Source: Selenomonadaceae bacterium (GTDB lineage: Bacteria; Bacillota; Negativicutes; Selenomonadales; Selenomonadaceae). From it: a stretch of DNA of 64,000 bases. Location: the NCBI GenBank assembly GCA_017515635.1, contig JAFWFO010000015.1, positions 51,818 to 115,817 on the forward strand. Reading direction: 5' to 3'. Of the stretch, positions 20,191 through 29,225 are shown piece after piece (within the stretch, counting starts at the first letter, position 1; each line of letters begins with the position of its first letter). The translations under genes and the position numbers were made by a program. The notes below the pieces were generated by a model, which had not been told where the DNA came from, searched no databases, and saw nothing but the letters and a program-made list of their open reading frames with translations.

Positions 20191-21390
20191 TCACTCCTTC
20201 AAAAAATCTTGCAGATAATCCAACTCGATGTAATCGCGACAGACGCCGACTTTTTCGCGCAACGCCGGCAACATTTGCGGAATTATTTCCAAACACGCGG
20301 CACGAATTTTTTTCACGTCGGGATACGGCAACCGCAAAATTTTCGGCAACTCGCGAATCAACAAGCTTGCTTCAACGAAATTCATCCTCGCGGACAATTC
20401 GACGACTTTTTTCAGCGAAAGTTCTTCGCAGAAACTCATTTCGGGCAAAACGTTTTCGCGCAGATACGAACTTACCGCCAAGCACGTCAACGCCGTTTCC
20501 AAATTCGCGGGCGTCCCCGAAAGAATTTGCGTCAACGTTTCAATCACGCGTTTTAGTTTTTCGTTGTTGTTTTCGAGCGAAAAATTTTCTGCACGAGCGG
20601 CACGATACTTTAAAATTCCATCGTCGAAAATTTCGTTGCAATCGAATACGGTAAAAGTCTCCGCTTTCAGGTAATTAACGGGAGCCGAACCGCGTCCCTT
20701 GTTTACCTTGCGCAAAAATTCTTCGCGAGATTTTGTGTAGTAGTGATTGAGGGCGATTTTGTCTGCGGTGACGGGGCGGTTGAGATGAGCCGAAACAATT
20801 TTTCCGTTTTCATTGACGGCGTGAAGGCCTTCAAAGTAATTCGCGTGATGCGGATAGATGCTGAAATTTATTGTGCGGGGATTTGCGACGGTTTTGATGT
20901 GTTCGTTTTTGTCAGAGTCATTCAAAGCGCGTCTTGTAAAACGTTCCAACACGCCGCGAGTCAAGTCCGCCGTTTCGTGACCGTTCGAGCCAAAAATTTG
21001 CCAGTTAATCGCAACGCCCGCCGCATTCGGAGCAAGCGACAAAATTCCGTCAAGCGTCTCGGCAATGCTTTGATTTGTCTTTGGAAAAATAAATTCGTCC
21101 AAATCAATGAACGCCATATATCGACAATGAAATTTAAAATTTTTTATGGTTTCATTGTAGGCGACCATCTGCATCATTTTGCCGGGCGCGTGAAAATAAT
21201 CGACCAGACCGGCTTTGACGTACGGCGCGGCGACTTCGGCTTGATTGTCGGGGCTGTCGTTGTCGAAAAGATAAAAGTGATCGACGCCCGCCAGCAAATG
21301 ATAATCCAGCCACTCTTTGAGATATGCGCCTTCGTTTTTCAAAATCGCCACGACTGCCAAATCGTGCAGGAACAAATTTTTGTCGACCAT
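20191..21390 (-). CDS. GT92-like glycosyltransferase inside the arg operon
   Basis: A 399-residue protein whose N-terminal half matches the glycosyltransferase family 92 (DUF23) pattern: VAILKNEGAYLKEWLDYHLL, DHFYLFDNDSPDNQ, then the DxD-like CRYMAFIDLDEFIFP near residue 100. Family members transfer sugars, often galactose, onto glycans. The C-terminal 120 residues are helical and unassigned. It starts ATG 21390, sharing one base with the argB stop (TAATG), and runs into argD, so it is co-expressed with arginine genes although nothing links it to that pathway. Surface-glycan synthesis is inferred. Confidence 0.8.
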   Translation of the reverse strand: MVDKNLFLHDLAVVAILKNEGAYLKEWLDYHLLAGVDHFYLFDNDSPDNQAEVAAPYVKAGLVDYFHAPGKMMQMVAYNETIKNFKFHCRYMAFIDLDEFIFPKTNQSIAETLDGILSLAPNAAGVAINWQIFGSNGHETADLTRGVLERFTRRALNDSDKNEHIKTVANPRTINFSIYPHHANYFEGLHAVNENGKIVSAHLNRPVTADKIALNHYYTKSREEFLRKVNKGRGSAPVNYLKAETFTVFDCNEIFDDGILKYRAARAENFSLENNNEKLKRVIETLTQILSGTPANLETALTCLAVSSYLRENVLPEMSFCEELSLKKVVELSARMNFVEASLLIRELPKILRLPYPDVKKIRAACLEIIPQMLPALREKVGVCRDYIELDYLQDFLKE

Positions 21391-22460
21391 TATTTTACCT
21401 CGGTGCCGATACCCTGCGCGGTGAAAAGTTCCAAAATAATCGAGTGCGGTAAGCGTCCGTCGATAATGTAAGCTTTGTTCGTGCCCGCGTCAATCGCCCG
21501 CAAACACGCTTCAACTTTCGGAATCATGCCGCCGGAAATTGTGCCGTCCTTGATGAACGTGCGCGCCTCGTCCGATTTAAGCGTCGAAATAAAACTTTTC
21601 TTGTCCTCGAAATTTTTGTAGACGCCCTCTGTGTCGGTCAAAAGCAAAAGTTTTTCCGCGTGAAGTGCGCCGGCAATGTCCGCCGCGACGTAATCGGCGT
21701 TGATGTTGTAACTTTCGCCGTCCTCGCCGACGCCAATCGGGGCAATGACGGGAACATAGCCGCGTTCAAGCAAGTCATTGACGATTTGGATATTGACTTG
21801 TTTCGCCTTGCCGACGTAGCCGATGTCGACTTTGGTTTTCTCGCCCTGTTCGTAGACAGTCGCCAATTTTTTCGTGGCTTGAATCAAATCGGCGTCTTTG
21901 CCGCTCAAGCCGACCGCACGCAGTCCGCGACGATTGAGCAACGTGACAATTTCGGAATTAATTTTGCCGTCCAAAACCATTTCGGCAATTTCGACGGTCT
22001 CTTCGTCCGTGACGCGCAGACCGCTGACGAAAGAACTTTCCTTGCCGAGTTTTTTGAGGAAGCCGGTAATTTCGGGGCCGCCGCCGTGCACGATGACGAC
22101 GTTAATTCCGACGTATTTCATCAACGCAACGTCCTGCATGACGGACGCTTTCAATTCGTCGTTGACCATTGCATTGCCGCCGTATTTGATGACAATCGTC
22201 TTGCCGTGGAATTCCTGAATGTAGGGCAACGCCTCGACCAAAACAGCCGCACGGTCGCTCGCGCTGAAATTTTTTGTCGCTGAAGTTTCTTCGCGCAGAT
22301 TTTCCGTCGAGTCAGAAGTTTCTTCGCGCAGATTTTCAGTCGGTGAAGTTTTGGCAATTTCTTCGTCCAGTGATTTTAAAGCTTCTTCTTGCAATTCGGC
22401 GGGCAAAATTTTTTTGAGCAAAGTAGCCGCCAATTCGTGTTGCAATGTTTTATCAATCAT
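21390..22460 (-). CDS. argB: Acetylglutamate kinase with long N-terminal extension
   Basis: Phosphorylates N-acetylglutamate, the committed step of arginine synthesis. The core from about residue 70 is typical: VIKYGGNAM, VHGGGPEITGFLKKLGKE, GKINSEIVTLLNRRG, and NADYVAADIAGALHAEKLL. At 356 residues it is about 60 longer than usual because of an N-terminal extension of acidic helix containing a duplicated TENLREETS motif. The start ATG 22460 has GGAGG upstream. The extension may be a regulatory or oligomerisation arm, or simply tolerated repeat expansion. Confidence 0.93.
   Translation of the reverse strand: MIDKTLQHELAATLLKKILPAELQEEALKSLDEEIAKTSPTENLREETSDSTENLREETSATKNFSASDRAAVLVEALPYIQEFHGKTIVIKYGGNAMVNDELKASVMQDVALMKYVGINVVIVHGGGPEITGFLKKLGKESSFVSGLRVTDEETVEIAEMVLDGKINSEIVTLLNRRGLRAVGLSGKDADLIQATKKLATVYEQGEKTKVDIGYVGKAKQVNIQIVNDLLERGYVPVIAPIGVGEDGESYNINADYVAADIAGALHAEKLLLLTDTEGVYKNFEDKKSFISTLKSDEARTFIKDGTISGGMIPKVEACLRAIDAGTNKAYIIDGRLPHSIILELFTAQGIGTEVK
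22280..22345. repeat. Short tandem repeat inside argB
   Basis: A block ending TTTCTTCGCGCAGATTTTC is present twice (about 22287-22305 and 22320-22338), coding for the duplicated TENLREETS of the ArgB extension. Confidence 0.6.
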
Positions 22461-22473
22461 GTAAAAACCTCCG

Positions 22474-22692
22474 TCAATTTTGTTCGTCGGGTTCGGGTTT
22501 ATCGTTATCGTTCGGCGTGTCGGGCATATCGTTCGTCGGGATATCGTCGGGCGTGTCGTCGGGCGTGTCGTCGGGGTCGTCGTCGCCTTCGGGCAAGCCG
22601 ATAACGTCGGTAAACGGGACAATTTTTTCACTGCCGCGCTCGTTGTCGATATATCTGAAGCCGTCCTCGGTGAAAACCGCTTGGTCAACCTG
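22474..22692 (-). other. In-frame open tail beyond the recT amber codon
   Basis: Directly after the recT TAG (22693-22695) the same frame stays open for 72 codons to a TGA at 22474-22476. It starts QVDQAVFTEDGFRYIDNE and ends in a strongly acidic Asp/Pro/Thr tail (GDDDPDDTPDDTP). There is no start codon or ribosome site near its beginning, so it is not a separate gene. The acidic C-terminus resembles those of DNA-repair proteins such as SSB. Either recT was truncated by CAG-to-TAG mutation or the amber is read through. Confidence 0.6.
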
Positions 22693-23358
22693 CTAAGCCG
22701 TCGCCAAAGCCGCGCTCTGTTGGTCGATTGAAATTATCCCGAAATTGTTCAGCAATTTTTTGAGCACGGTTTTTTTCGCCATCGCGTCGAAGTTTGTCGA
22801 CCAAACAGAACTTTTTCTGCCGGAACGAAGATCGTAAGCGTAACTTTGCGAATATTTTTCGGCGTGCGCCTGCATTTCGTCAACGCTCATGTACAGCGAT
22901 TTTTTAAAACCGTTAATCAGCTCCATGTAAGCGACGTAGCCGACAATTTCGTCGGAAATTTTTTCGCCGCGAATAATTTCGCCCGTCACGAAATCAATTT
23001 CTTCGATTTGCCCTTCGCGAACGGCTCCGGAATTCAGCGTGCGATATTGCCCGCTGCGCATTGCCAGTTGCACGAAACCTTTCCAGCCGATTTGAAACGT
23101 CGCGTGTTTGTTGTACGGGACGATAAACGCGAAACCCAAATTCGGATTAATCGGCAGTTTCAACGCGGCGGCAATTCCTGCAGCGGCCAAAATCGAAGTC
23201 GTCGAACACTCCTGCAGTTTTCTGTTGGATTTGTATATCGCCAAAATCGACGAGATAAATGACGGCGCGGATTGGTTGAGCAATTCTTCAAAGCGTTGTC
23301 TGACCTTGGCTCGGTTCAAAAGTTCTTGCAATGAAGGTTCGTCTTGAGCATTTCTCAT
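22693..23358 (-). CDS. recT: RecT-family single-strand annealing protein
   Basis: A 221-residue phage-type recombinase that anneals complementary DNA strands. The family core is clear: SILAAAGIAAALKLPINPNLGFAFIVPY near residue 55, TFQIGWKGFVQLAMRSGQYRTLN and FDAMAKKTVLKKLL. The start ATG 23358 has GGGAGGAATATTAC upstream. It stops at TAG, but the frame continues for 72 codons (see 22474-22692). No other phage gene (exonuclease, SSB, integrase) is nearby, so it is a domesticated or remnant gene. Confidence 0.92.
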   Translation of the reverse strand: MRNAQDEPSLQELLNRAKVRQRFEELLNQSAPSFISSILAIYKSNRKLQECSTTSILAAAGIAAALKLPINPNLGFAFIVPYNKHATFQIGWKGFVQLAMRSGQYRTLNSGAVREGQIEEIDFVTGEIIRGEKISDEIVGYVAYMELINGFKKSLYMSVDEMQAHAEKYSQSYAYDLRSGRKSSVWSTNFDAMAKKTVLKKLLNNFGIISIDQQSAALATA

Positions 23359-23393
23359 GTAATATTCCTCCCTTGAAAATTTTGTTGACAGAT

Positions 23394-23675
23394 TCAACGC
23401 GGCGATTCGGCGCGAAATTTTTTGCACAGCTCTTTGTTGATACGGTAAAATTCTTCGCGGCTCATTTCATGCGACAAATTTTTTTCGTAAAATTCATCTA
23501 CGCGACAAAAAATCGGGCGCGTTTCGTAAATCGTGCAAAGGTTTGTTTCTTCGTCCAGAAATTTGCAAACGCCGTCGGGGCGCGCCAGGTGCCGTGCGAA
23601 AAAAACTTCGCCGACACGCCGACAACATTTTCCGCAACGTTCACACGGAAATATTTTTGTCCCGCGCAGGCTCAT
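23394..23675 (-). CDS. YkgJ-type cysteine-cluster protein
   Basis: A 93-residue protein with the zinc or iron-sulfur cysteine pattern of the YkgJ/UPF0153 family: FPCERCGKCCRRVGE near residue 9, GVCKFLDEETNLCTIYETRPIFCR at 35-58, and a final Cys near 84. Start ATG 23675 after GGAGCGATTGAA. Members of this family are of uncertain role, and related clusters occur in flagellin lysine methylases such as the one at 30884. It lies between a hypothetical gene and recT on the same strand. Confidence 0.8.
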   Translation of the reverse strand: MSLRGTKIFPCERCGKCCRRVGEVFFARHLARPDGVCKFLDEETNLCTIYETRPIFCRVDEFYEKNLSHEMSREEFYRINKELCKKFRAESPR

Positions 23676-23718
23676 TTCAATCGCTCCTTAGTTGGGAACA
23701 ATTTCTTACACGTTTGCA

Positions 23719-24063
23719 TTATTTCAGTCCTCTGCGAAATTTATCCGCAAGATTTTTCGCCTTGTCTTGAATTCGTTCGTCGCGTTGAGCTTCGCCGGCT
23801 TTGCCGATATTGATGAATTTCGCCATAAGGTTTGAGCCGCGCTCTTGCAGTTTCGTGTCCGCCGATTTATCGATTTTGGGGCGAGCCGCCGACATCATCG
23901 CGCCGACATTTACGCCTTCACTCAAGCCGATAATTTTTGTCACGGTGTTTGCGTGGCGCATTTCCTGTTGATGAATTTTTTCGCGAATCTCCGGCGGAAC
24001 TTCGTCCTCGGAAATAATTCGCGTCGTTTCGGTAACGCGTTCTTTTGGGTTATCCGAAAACAT
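23719..24063 (-). CDS. Hypothetical charged helical protein
   Basis: A 114-residue soluble protein with no signal peptide. It begins MFSDNPKERV after GGAGGTGATTGA and is rich in charged helices; the middle part (EIREKIHQQEMRHANTVTKIIGLSEG) could be a coiled coil. The C-terminus is basic (AKNLADKFRRGLK). No family is recognised. It lies 43 bases upstream of the YkgJ-like gene and could be co-transcribed with it and recT. Confidence 0.65.
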   Translation of the reverse strand: MFSDNPKERVTETTRIISEDEVPPEIREKIHQQEMRHANTVTKIIGLSEGVNVGAMMSAARPKIDKSADTKLQERGSNLMAKFINIGKAGEAQRDERIQDKAKNLADKFRRGLK

Positions 24064-24135
24064 TCAATCACCTCCGAAAAAAATTTCCGACAGCAGTCGG
24101 AAGAATTGATTTAGCGAAAATTTTTGAACGGTCAT

Positions 24136-24978
24136 TTAGAAAAGTTTATTGTTACCGAGACCGATAAATTTTTTCTTCGGCAGAAAATCTTTGTCGCTCT
24201 TGCCGTTAATCAAAACGTTGTCGATGTATTTGTTGACGCGTTTGGAAATGCTTTTCGCCGAATCGTCAACTGATTCATGAAATGCACGCGTCCACGGGTT
24301 GTCGAATTTTTTGCCGCCGCTGTGATGTTTAACCGCTTGCCCGACGAAATTTTCTTGCCAAAGAACTCTTCCCGACGCGACGTCAATAAATTGCATGTTG
24401 ACGACGGTATTGAGCGCGGTGCGTTTCGTCAAAAAAACTCCGCCCAAACCGAGCAAGCCGACAGCAGAGCCGACACGCCGCAAAGTTTTATCGCTGCTGC
24501 TGTTGCCGGAGCCGCCGAGCGCAAGTCCGCCGCCGACAATGCTGCTTATCGTGCCGATAGTTTCGTCTTCAACTTTGGTCAAGCCGAGCGCAAGCACTTC
24601 GCAACGCACGACGTAAGACGCGCCGAGATTTTGATAAGCCTGTTGATTGAAGTCTGCGGGAGTTTCAGCGGTTGTCGGCAACTCAACCGCGTCGAAAATC
24701 AAAAGTTCGCCCAAATTTTCCACGCCCGAAAGTTCTCTGTCGGTGTCAGCAGAAAATTCACCATCGACAACATTCACAATTTTTTTCTCGACAAGCCGCG
24801 TCGCCAAATAATTTTCAAGCAGTTCATCCGTGTTAAACTCTTTGTGTCGCGTGCCGTCAACAACTTCGATGGCGACTTTAACTCGATCTGCTTCGGGAAT
24901 TTCGGCTTTCTTCGCCGCCGCCGCTCCGTGAATCGCCAAAAGAATCGCAAGGCACATCAGGAAAAATTTTTTCGTCAT
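24136..24978 (-). CDS. CsgG-like exported protein
   Basis: A 280-residue exported protein: signal peptide 1-21 (LMCLAILLAIHGAAAA) and then a CsgG/GNA1162-like alpha/beta domain (DRVKVAIEVVDGTRHKEFNTDELLENYLATRLVEKKIVNVVDG), a glycine-rich hydrophobic middle (IGTISSIVGGGLALGG, about 145-185) and VVNMQFIDVASGRVLWQENFVG near 205. The family builds outer-membrane-associated assemblies. There is no lipobox Cys, unlike true CsgG. Start ATG 24978 behind GGGAGGCGGAGTC; -10 TATAAT at 25005-25010, overlapping the end of the GT41 gene. Confidence 0.7.
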   Translation of the reverse strand: MTKKFFLMCLAILLAIHGAAAAKKAEIPEADRVKVAIEVVDGTRHKEFNTDELLENYLATRLVEKKIVNVVDGEFSADTDRELSGVENLGELLIFDAVELPTTAETPADFNQQAYQNLGASYVVRCEVLALGLTKVEDETIGTISSIVGGGLALGGSGNSSSDKTLRRVGSAVGLLGLGGVFLTKRTALNTVVNMQFIDVASGRVLWQENFVGQAVKHHSGGKKFDNPWTRAFHESVDDSAKSISKRVNKYIDNVLINGKSDKDFLPKKKFIGLGNNKLF

Positions 24979-25005
24979 GACTCCGCCTCCCAAAATTTTT
25001 TGAAA

Positions 25006-26574
25006 TTATACAACAGGCGGGCGGGCGTCAACAAGGATTTGCGCGAAAACTTTTTCGATATTGCGAATGTAAGTTTTGCCGTCCATGAGCGGAGAATTTT
25101 TCATCATGCCGCGCAGATTTCGGCGCAAGAGCGTCAACAATTCCGTATCGTTGGCAAGCATGACGGCACGCGAAATATAATCGTCGACGTTATCAACGGC
25201 AAGTTCGGGCAAGCCGACGTTCGTCAACATACTCAAGCCGAAACGCGTCCCGTGACGAGAGCCGTATAAACTGACGACGGGCACGCCCATCCAAAAAGCT
25301 TCGCAAGTCGTCACGCCGCCCGTGTAAGGGAACGTGTCAAGCGCAATGTCCATGTCGTTGTACTCGAAAATATATTTGTCGCTGTAGCCGCGCATGTCCA
25401 CGCGAGAAAGTTTAAAGCCGAATTTTTTCAAACGGTTGCCGATATATTTCTTGCCGTCTTTTGTATCGAAAACTTGATGCTTAAGTATGATTCGACTTTT
25501 GGGCACGCGGTCAAGAATTTTTTTCCACACGGCAAGCATACTGTCGGTGACTTTGCTGAAGTTGTTGAAACAACCGAACGTCACATAACCATTTCGTAAA
25601 CACGGTGGCGCAGTTGCGTGCTCAACGTTTTTCAGCTGGGAATTGTAACAAAAATGCGTCTGCGGCATGTGAATCAATTTTTCGGTGAACCAACTTTCGT
25701 CGCCCGCACAGTGAACGTCTGACAAAAAATAATCGAAACAATCAAGTCCCGTTGAATTCATATAGCCGATTCCGCAAATTTGCACGGTCGCGGGACGATA
25801 CGTCGCCACGCGCAAACGATTGCCCGACGTGTGCCCCGACAAATCAAATAAAATATCAATCTCGTCGTCGCGAATAATTTTCGCCGCTTCTTCGTCCGTC
25901 AATTTGTTGATGTCTCGCCAATTCTTCGCCGCCGAACGTAAATATTCGGTAACGTTGTCGGGCTTATCCGCAGACGAATAAAGATAGGTCTCGAAAAAAT
26001 TTTTGTCCAAGTCGTTTATCAATTCCCAGCTCCACGCCATCGCCGCGTGCCATCTGAAATCACCGGACAGAAAACCAACACGAATTTTTTCGTGGTTGTA
26101 AACTTTTTTCTCGAAAGGAACAATATCCGACGAACATTTTTTGTAGTCGTCATAAAGCTCGTCGAAATCTGCGCGGGAAAATTTTTCGGAGTTGTTCGCG
26201 GCGAAAAGTGCGTTGCTTATCTCGGTGCAAGCTTCGACGTTGTCGCGGGAAGTTTGGGCGGACAAGCGCAAAAGTTTTACCGCATTTTCCGGCATTCCCA
26301 AACGCACGCACGCCATGCCCATAATGTTGAGCGCGTCCGACATGAGAAATTTTTCGTCCTTCAACGCAATGTCCAGACGCGACAAAAGTTTTTCGGCAAG
26401 CGGCAATAATTCGACGGTGCGTCCCTGTTCGCGCAAAATGTAAGCTTCAAGCAGATAAGGTTTTTTCCACGTCGGTTCCAAAGTTTTCAGCTCGTCGACA
26501 AGTTTCAATGACTCGTCAAAATTTTTAGTCTTGAATTTTTCAAGTGCCGTCGAATAAATTTCTAAACTGTTCAT
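25006..26574 (-). CDS. GT41 (O-GlcNAc-transferase/SPINDLY-like) glycosyltransferase, copy A
   Basis: A 522-residue protein with degenerate TPR helices (1-160) and a GT41 catalytic region. Diagnostic segments are [37 protein letters not shown] (about 236-252), [20 protein letters not shown], and the UDP/GDP-site [20 protein letters not shown] near 420. Such enzymes add sugars to Ser/Thr of proteins; in flagellated bacteria the target is often flagellin. Start ATG 26574 after GAGG. It is a near twin of the gene at 27644, especially in the C-terminal 200 residues, with smpB and a ChW gene between. Confidence 0.87.
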   Translation of the reverse strand: MNSLEIYSTALEKFKTKNFDESLKLVDELKTLEPTWKKPYLLEAYILREQGRTVELLPLAEKLLSRLDIALKDEKFLMSDALNIMGMACVRLGMPENAVKLLRLSAQTSRDNVEACTEISNALFAANNSEKFSRADFDELYDDYKKCSSDIVPFEKKVYNHEKIRVGFLSGDFRWHAAMAWSWELINDLDKNFFETYLYSSADKPDNVTEYLRSAAKNWRDINKLTDEEAAKIIRDDEIDILFDLSGHTSGNRLRVATYRPATVQICGIGYMNSTGLDCFDYFLSDVHCAGDESWFTEKLIHMPQTHFCYNSQLKNVEHATAPPCLRNGYVTFGCFNNFSKVTDSMLAVWKKILDRVPKSRIILKHQVFDTKDGKKYIGNRLKKFGFKLSRVDMRGYSDKYIFEYNDMDIALDTFPYTGGVTTCEAFWMGVPVVSLYGSRHGTRFGLSMLTNVGLPELAVDNVDDYISRAVMLANDTELLTLLRRNLRGMMKNSPLMDGKTYIRNIEKVFAQILVDARPPVV

Positions 26575-26589
26575 ATCAAAAATTCCTCG

Positions 26590-27123
26590 TCAAACGGTCG
26601 GCGCGTTCACAATTTTTTGTGCGAAGGCAGGTTTATCGCCGCGATCAAACGGACTGTTTTTGTCGACAAGTTTTATCTGCAAGGCCTCCATGCGAAGTGA
26701 CGCGCCTGCAGTTCCCGCAGGTTCGCCGTTTTTCGCCCAGCCGAGCCAGCCGATATTTTGAACGTGCGCCCGATAGTAAACGTCAAAATATTGTTCCGTG
26801 CGTCCGACGAGCTGAATGCGAATCGCTTCCATGCGAAGATTTTTCCCGACGGTGCCCGCCGTGTCGCCCGCGTAAACCCAATTTTGCCAGCCGATATTTT
26901 CGACGTGCGCGCTGTATTTGATCCCGCCGTTGAAATTTATAATCAAAGCTTCCAATCGTCGCGCCTGCATCGTCGTGCCGGCAACTTCGCCGTCGCCGAC
27001 GGGTTGCATCCAGCCCAAACCTTCGACGTTGGCTTGATAAGTTATGTACTCGTTCGCCGAAACGTTTTGCGCGACAAAAAAAATAACCGCACAAATCAGC
27101 GCGGAAAAAGTTTTGCGAATCAT
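26590..27123 (-). CDS. Secreted protein with three ChW repeats
   Basis: A 177-residue exported protein: signal peptide 1-23, then three clostridial hydrophobic-W repeats of about 45 residues, recognisable by [28 protein letters not shown] and [14 protein letters not shown], each followed by GTxGxxLRMEAIxIxL. ChW repeats occur in secreted surface proteins, probably for protein or glycan binding. The ATG at 27123 overlaps the smpB stop (ATGA) and follows GGAGAGATCAAG, so it is co-translated with smpB. Being between two GT41 genes suggests a surface-related role. Confidence 0.85.
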   Translation of the reverse strand: MIRKTFSALICAVIFFVAQNVSANEYITYQANVEGLGWMQPVGDGEVAGTTMQARRLEALIINFNGGIKYSAHVENIGWQNWVYAGDTAGTVGKNLRMEAIRIQLVGRTEQYFDVYYRAHVQNIGWLGWAKNGEPAGTAGASLRMEALQIKLVDKNSPFDRGDKPAFAQKIVNAPTV

Positions 27124-27584
27124 CTTGATCTCTCCTTAAGTGCCCGTTCGACTTCGCGCTTGACGGATTTTTCATGCAAGGCGTCGCGTTTGTCGTAATT
27201 GTGTTTGCCGCTCGCCAAAGCCAGTTCCATTTTTGCGCGTCCTTTTTTGAAGTAAATTTTCAGCGGGATAAGCGTGAAACCTTTTTCGCGTGTCTTGCCG
27301 AAGAGTTTGAGAATTTCGCGCTTGTGAAGCAACAATTTTCTGCGGCGCAACGGCTCATGATTGAAAATATTTCCCTGCTCATACGGACTGATATGCATGT
27401 GCTCGACGAAAACTTCACCGTCTTTGACTTCGGCATAACTGTCGCGCAGATTCGCCTTGCCCGCCCGCAAACTTTTGACTTCCGTGCCTTTGAGTTCGAT
27501 ACCGGCTTCGTAAGTCTCGTGAATGAAATAATCGTGCCGCGCCTTGCGATTTTCGCACGCGACGCGCACAGTTTCTTTGACCAT
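27120..27584 (-). CDS. smpB: SsrA-binding protein SmpB
   Basis: Escorts tmRNA to stalled ribosomes in trans-translation. The 154-residue length and motifs ([28 protein letters not shown], [37 protein letters not shown]) are typical, including the basic C-terminal tail. Start ATG 27584 has GAGGTGATTTGT upstream. No tmRNA gene is seen in the adjoining sequence. It is flanked by the two GT41 paralogues on the same strand. Confidence 0.96.
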   Translation of the reverse strand: MVKETVRVACENRKARHDYFIHETYEAGIELKGTEVKSLRAGKANLRDSYAEVKDGEVFVEHMHISPYEQGNIFNHEPLRRRKLLLHKREILKLFGKTREKGFTLIPLKIYFKKGRAKMELALASGKHNYDKRDALHEKSVKREVERALKERSR

Positions 27585-27643
27585 ACAAATCACCTCGGCG
27601 CAATGATAGCAACCGCGAAAACTTTTGGCAACTTTAAAAATCA

Positions 27644-29209
27644 TTAAAGATAACTTTTCTGCTTGTCGAGGAGAATTTGCGCGAAAACTTTTTCCATCTC
27701 GCGAACATAAGTTTTGCCGTCCATGAGCGGAGAATTTTTCAGCATGTCGCGCAGATTTCGTCGCAAGAGCGTCAACAATTCCGTATCGTTCGCCAACATG
27801 ACGGCACGCGAAATATAATCGTCGACGTTATCAACGGCAAGTTCGGGCAGTCCGACATTCGTCAACATGCTCAAGCCGAAACGCGTCCCGTGCCTTTCGC
27901 CATACAAGCTGACGACAGGCACGCCCATCCAAAAAGCCTCGCAAGTCGTGACGCCGCCCGTGTAAGGAAACGTGTCAAGCGCAATGTCCATGTCGTTGTA
28001 CATTTTAAGATAATCGGACGAATAGCCGCGCATGTCCACGCGGGAAAGGTCGAAGCCCAAAATTTTCAAACGTTCACCGACATATTTCTTGCCGTCGTCA
28101 GCGTCAAAAACTTTGTGCTTGAGCAAAAGTCGGCTTGACGGCACGCGGTCAAGAATTTTTTTCCACACGGCAAGCATTTTATCTGTGACTTTGACGAAAT
28201 TGTTGAAACTGCCGAACGTCACGAAACCATTTCGCGAACACGGCGGCTCGGGCAAAATTTTTTCTACGACCGGCGGAAGATAAGTAAAATGCGTCTGCGG
28301 CATGTGAATCAATTTTTCAACAAACCAACTTTCGTCGCCGGCACAGTGAACGTCCGATAAAAAATAATCGAAACAATCAAGCCCCGTCGAATTTATGTAA
28401 CCGATGCCCGAAATTTGCACGGTCGCGGGACGATATGCCGCCACGCGCAAACGATTGCCCGACGTGTGCCCCGACAAGTCAAACAAAATATCAATCTCGT
28501 CGTCACGAATAAGTTTCGCCGCTTCTTCGTCCGTCAATTTTTTTTTGTCCCGCCACGTGTCGACGGTATCGCGCAAAAAAGTCGTTACCTTGTCGTTTTG
28601 AACGTTTGAGGCGTAGCAATAGATTTCAAAAAAATTTTTGTCAATCTCAGTTATTATATTGCCGCTCCAGCGAATAACGGCATGACCGAAAAAATCGCCC
28701 GACAGAAAACCAATGCGAATTTTTTTGTGCGCGTAAATTTTCGACTCGAAAGGCACGATGTCCGACAAACAATTTTTGTACTCGGCATAAAGTTCGTCGA
28801 AATCTTCGCAGGAAAAATTTTCCAAAGCGTTCGCGACAAAAATTGCGTTGCTCATTGCCGCGCAGATTCTCGGCGGTTCGTGGTGAAGACGCGCCGCGAT
28901 TCGATAAAATTTCACAGACTCCGGCGTCAAAGCCAACACGTCGCAAATTTGTCCGAGTCGATTCGCCGTCTGTGCCGCCAAAAATTTTTCGTAACGCGAC
29001 GAAATATCCAATCGCGCCAAAAGTTTTTCCAGCACGTCAAAGGAACGAAGATATTCTCCGCGCTCAAAATAAATCCACGCCTCCAACATGAAAGTCCGTT
29101 TAAAGTTAGGCGCGGATTTTTCCATTTCATCAATCAAAGTCAACGCCGCGTCGAAATTTCCTGCCGCGTAATGTTCAAACGCCGTTGTCATTTTTTCCAA
29201 AAAACTCAA
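27644..29209 (-). CDS. GT41 (O-GlcNAc-transferase/SPINDLY-like) glycosyltransferase, copy B
   Basis: A 521-residue paralogue of the gene at 25006, with the same order of TPR-like helices (1-150) and catalytic region ([57 protein letters not shown]). The C-terminal part is almost identical in DNA as well as protein, whereas the TPR region has diverged. Start is TTG 29209, nine bases after GGAGG. The two probably modify related protein acceptors with different TPR specificity. Confidence 0.87.
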   Translation of the reverse strand: MSFLEKMTTAFEHYAAGNFDAALTLIDEMEKSAPNFKRTFMLEAWIYFERGEYLRSFDVLEKLLARLDISSRYEKFLAAQTANRLGQICDVLALTPESVKFYRIAARLHHEPPRICAAMSNAIFVANALENFSCEDFDELYAEYKNCLSDIVPFESKIYAHKKIRIGFLSGDFFGHAVIRWSGNIITEIDKNFFEIYCYASNVQNDKVTTFLRDTVDTWRDKKKLTDEEAAKLIRDDEIDILFDLSGHTSGNRLRVAAYRPATVQISGIGYINSTGLDCFDYFLSDVHCAGDESWFVEKLIHMPQTHFTYLPPVVEKILPEPPCSRNGFVTFGSFNNFVKVTDKMLAVWKKILDRVPSSRLLLKHKVFDADDGKKYVGERLKILGFDLSRVDMRGYSSDYLKMYNDMDIALDTFPYTGGVTTCEAFWMGVPVVSLYGERHGTRFGLSMLTNVGLPELAVDNVDDYISRAVMLANDTELLTLLRRNLRDMLKNSPLMDGKTYVREMEKVFAQILLDKQKSYL

Positions 29210-29225
29210 CGCACGTTGCCTCCGT

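Noticed and set aside
22693..23358. recT as evidence of an intact prophage
   Set aside because: No other phage gene lies nearby; the neighbours are ordinary chromosomal genes.
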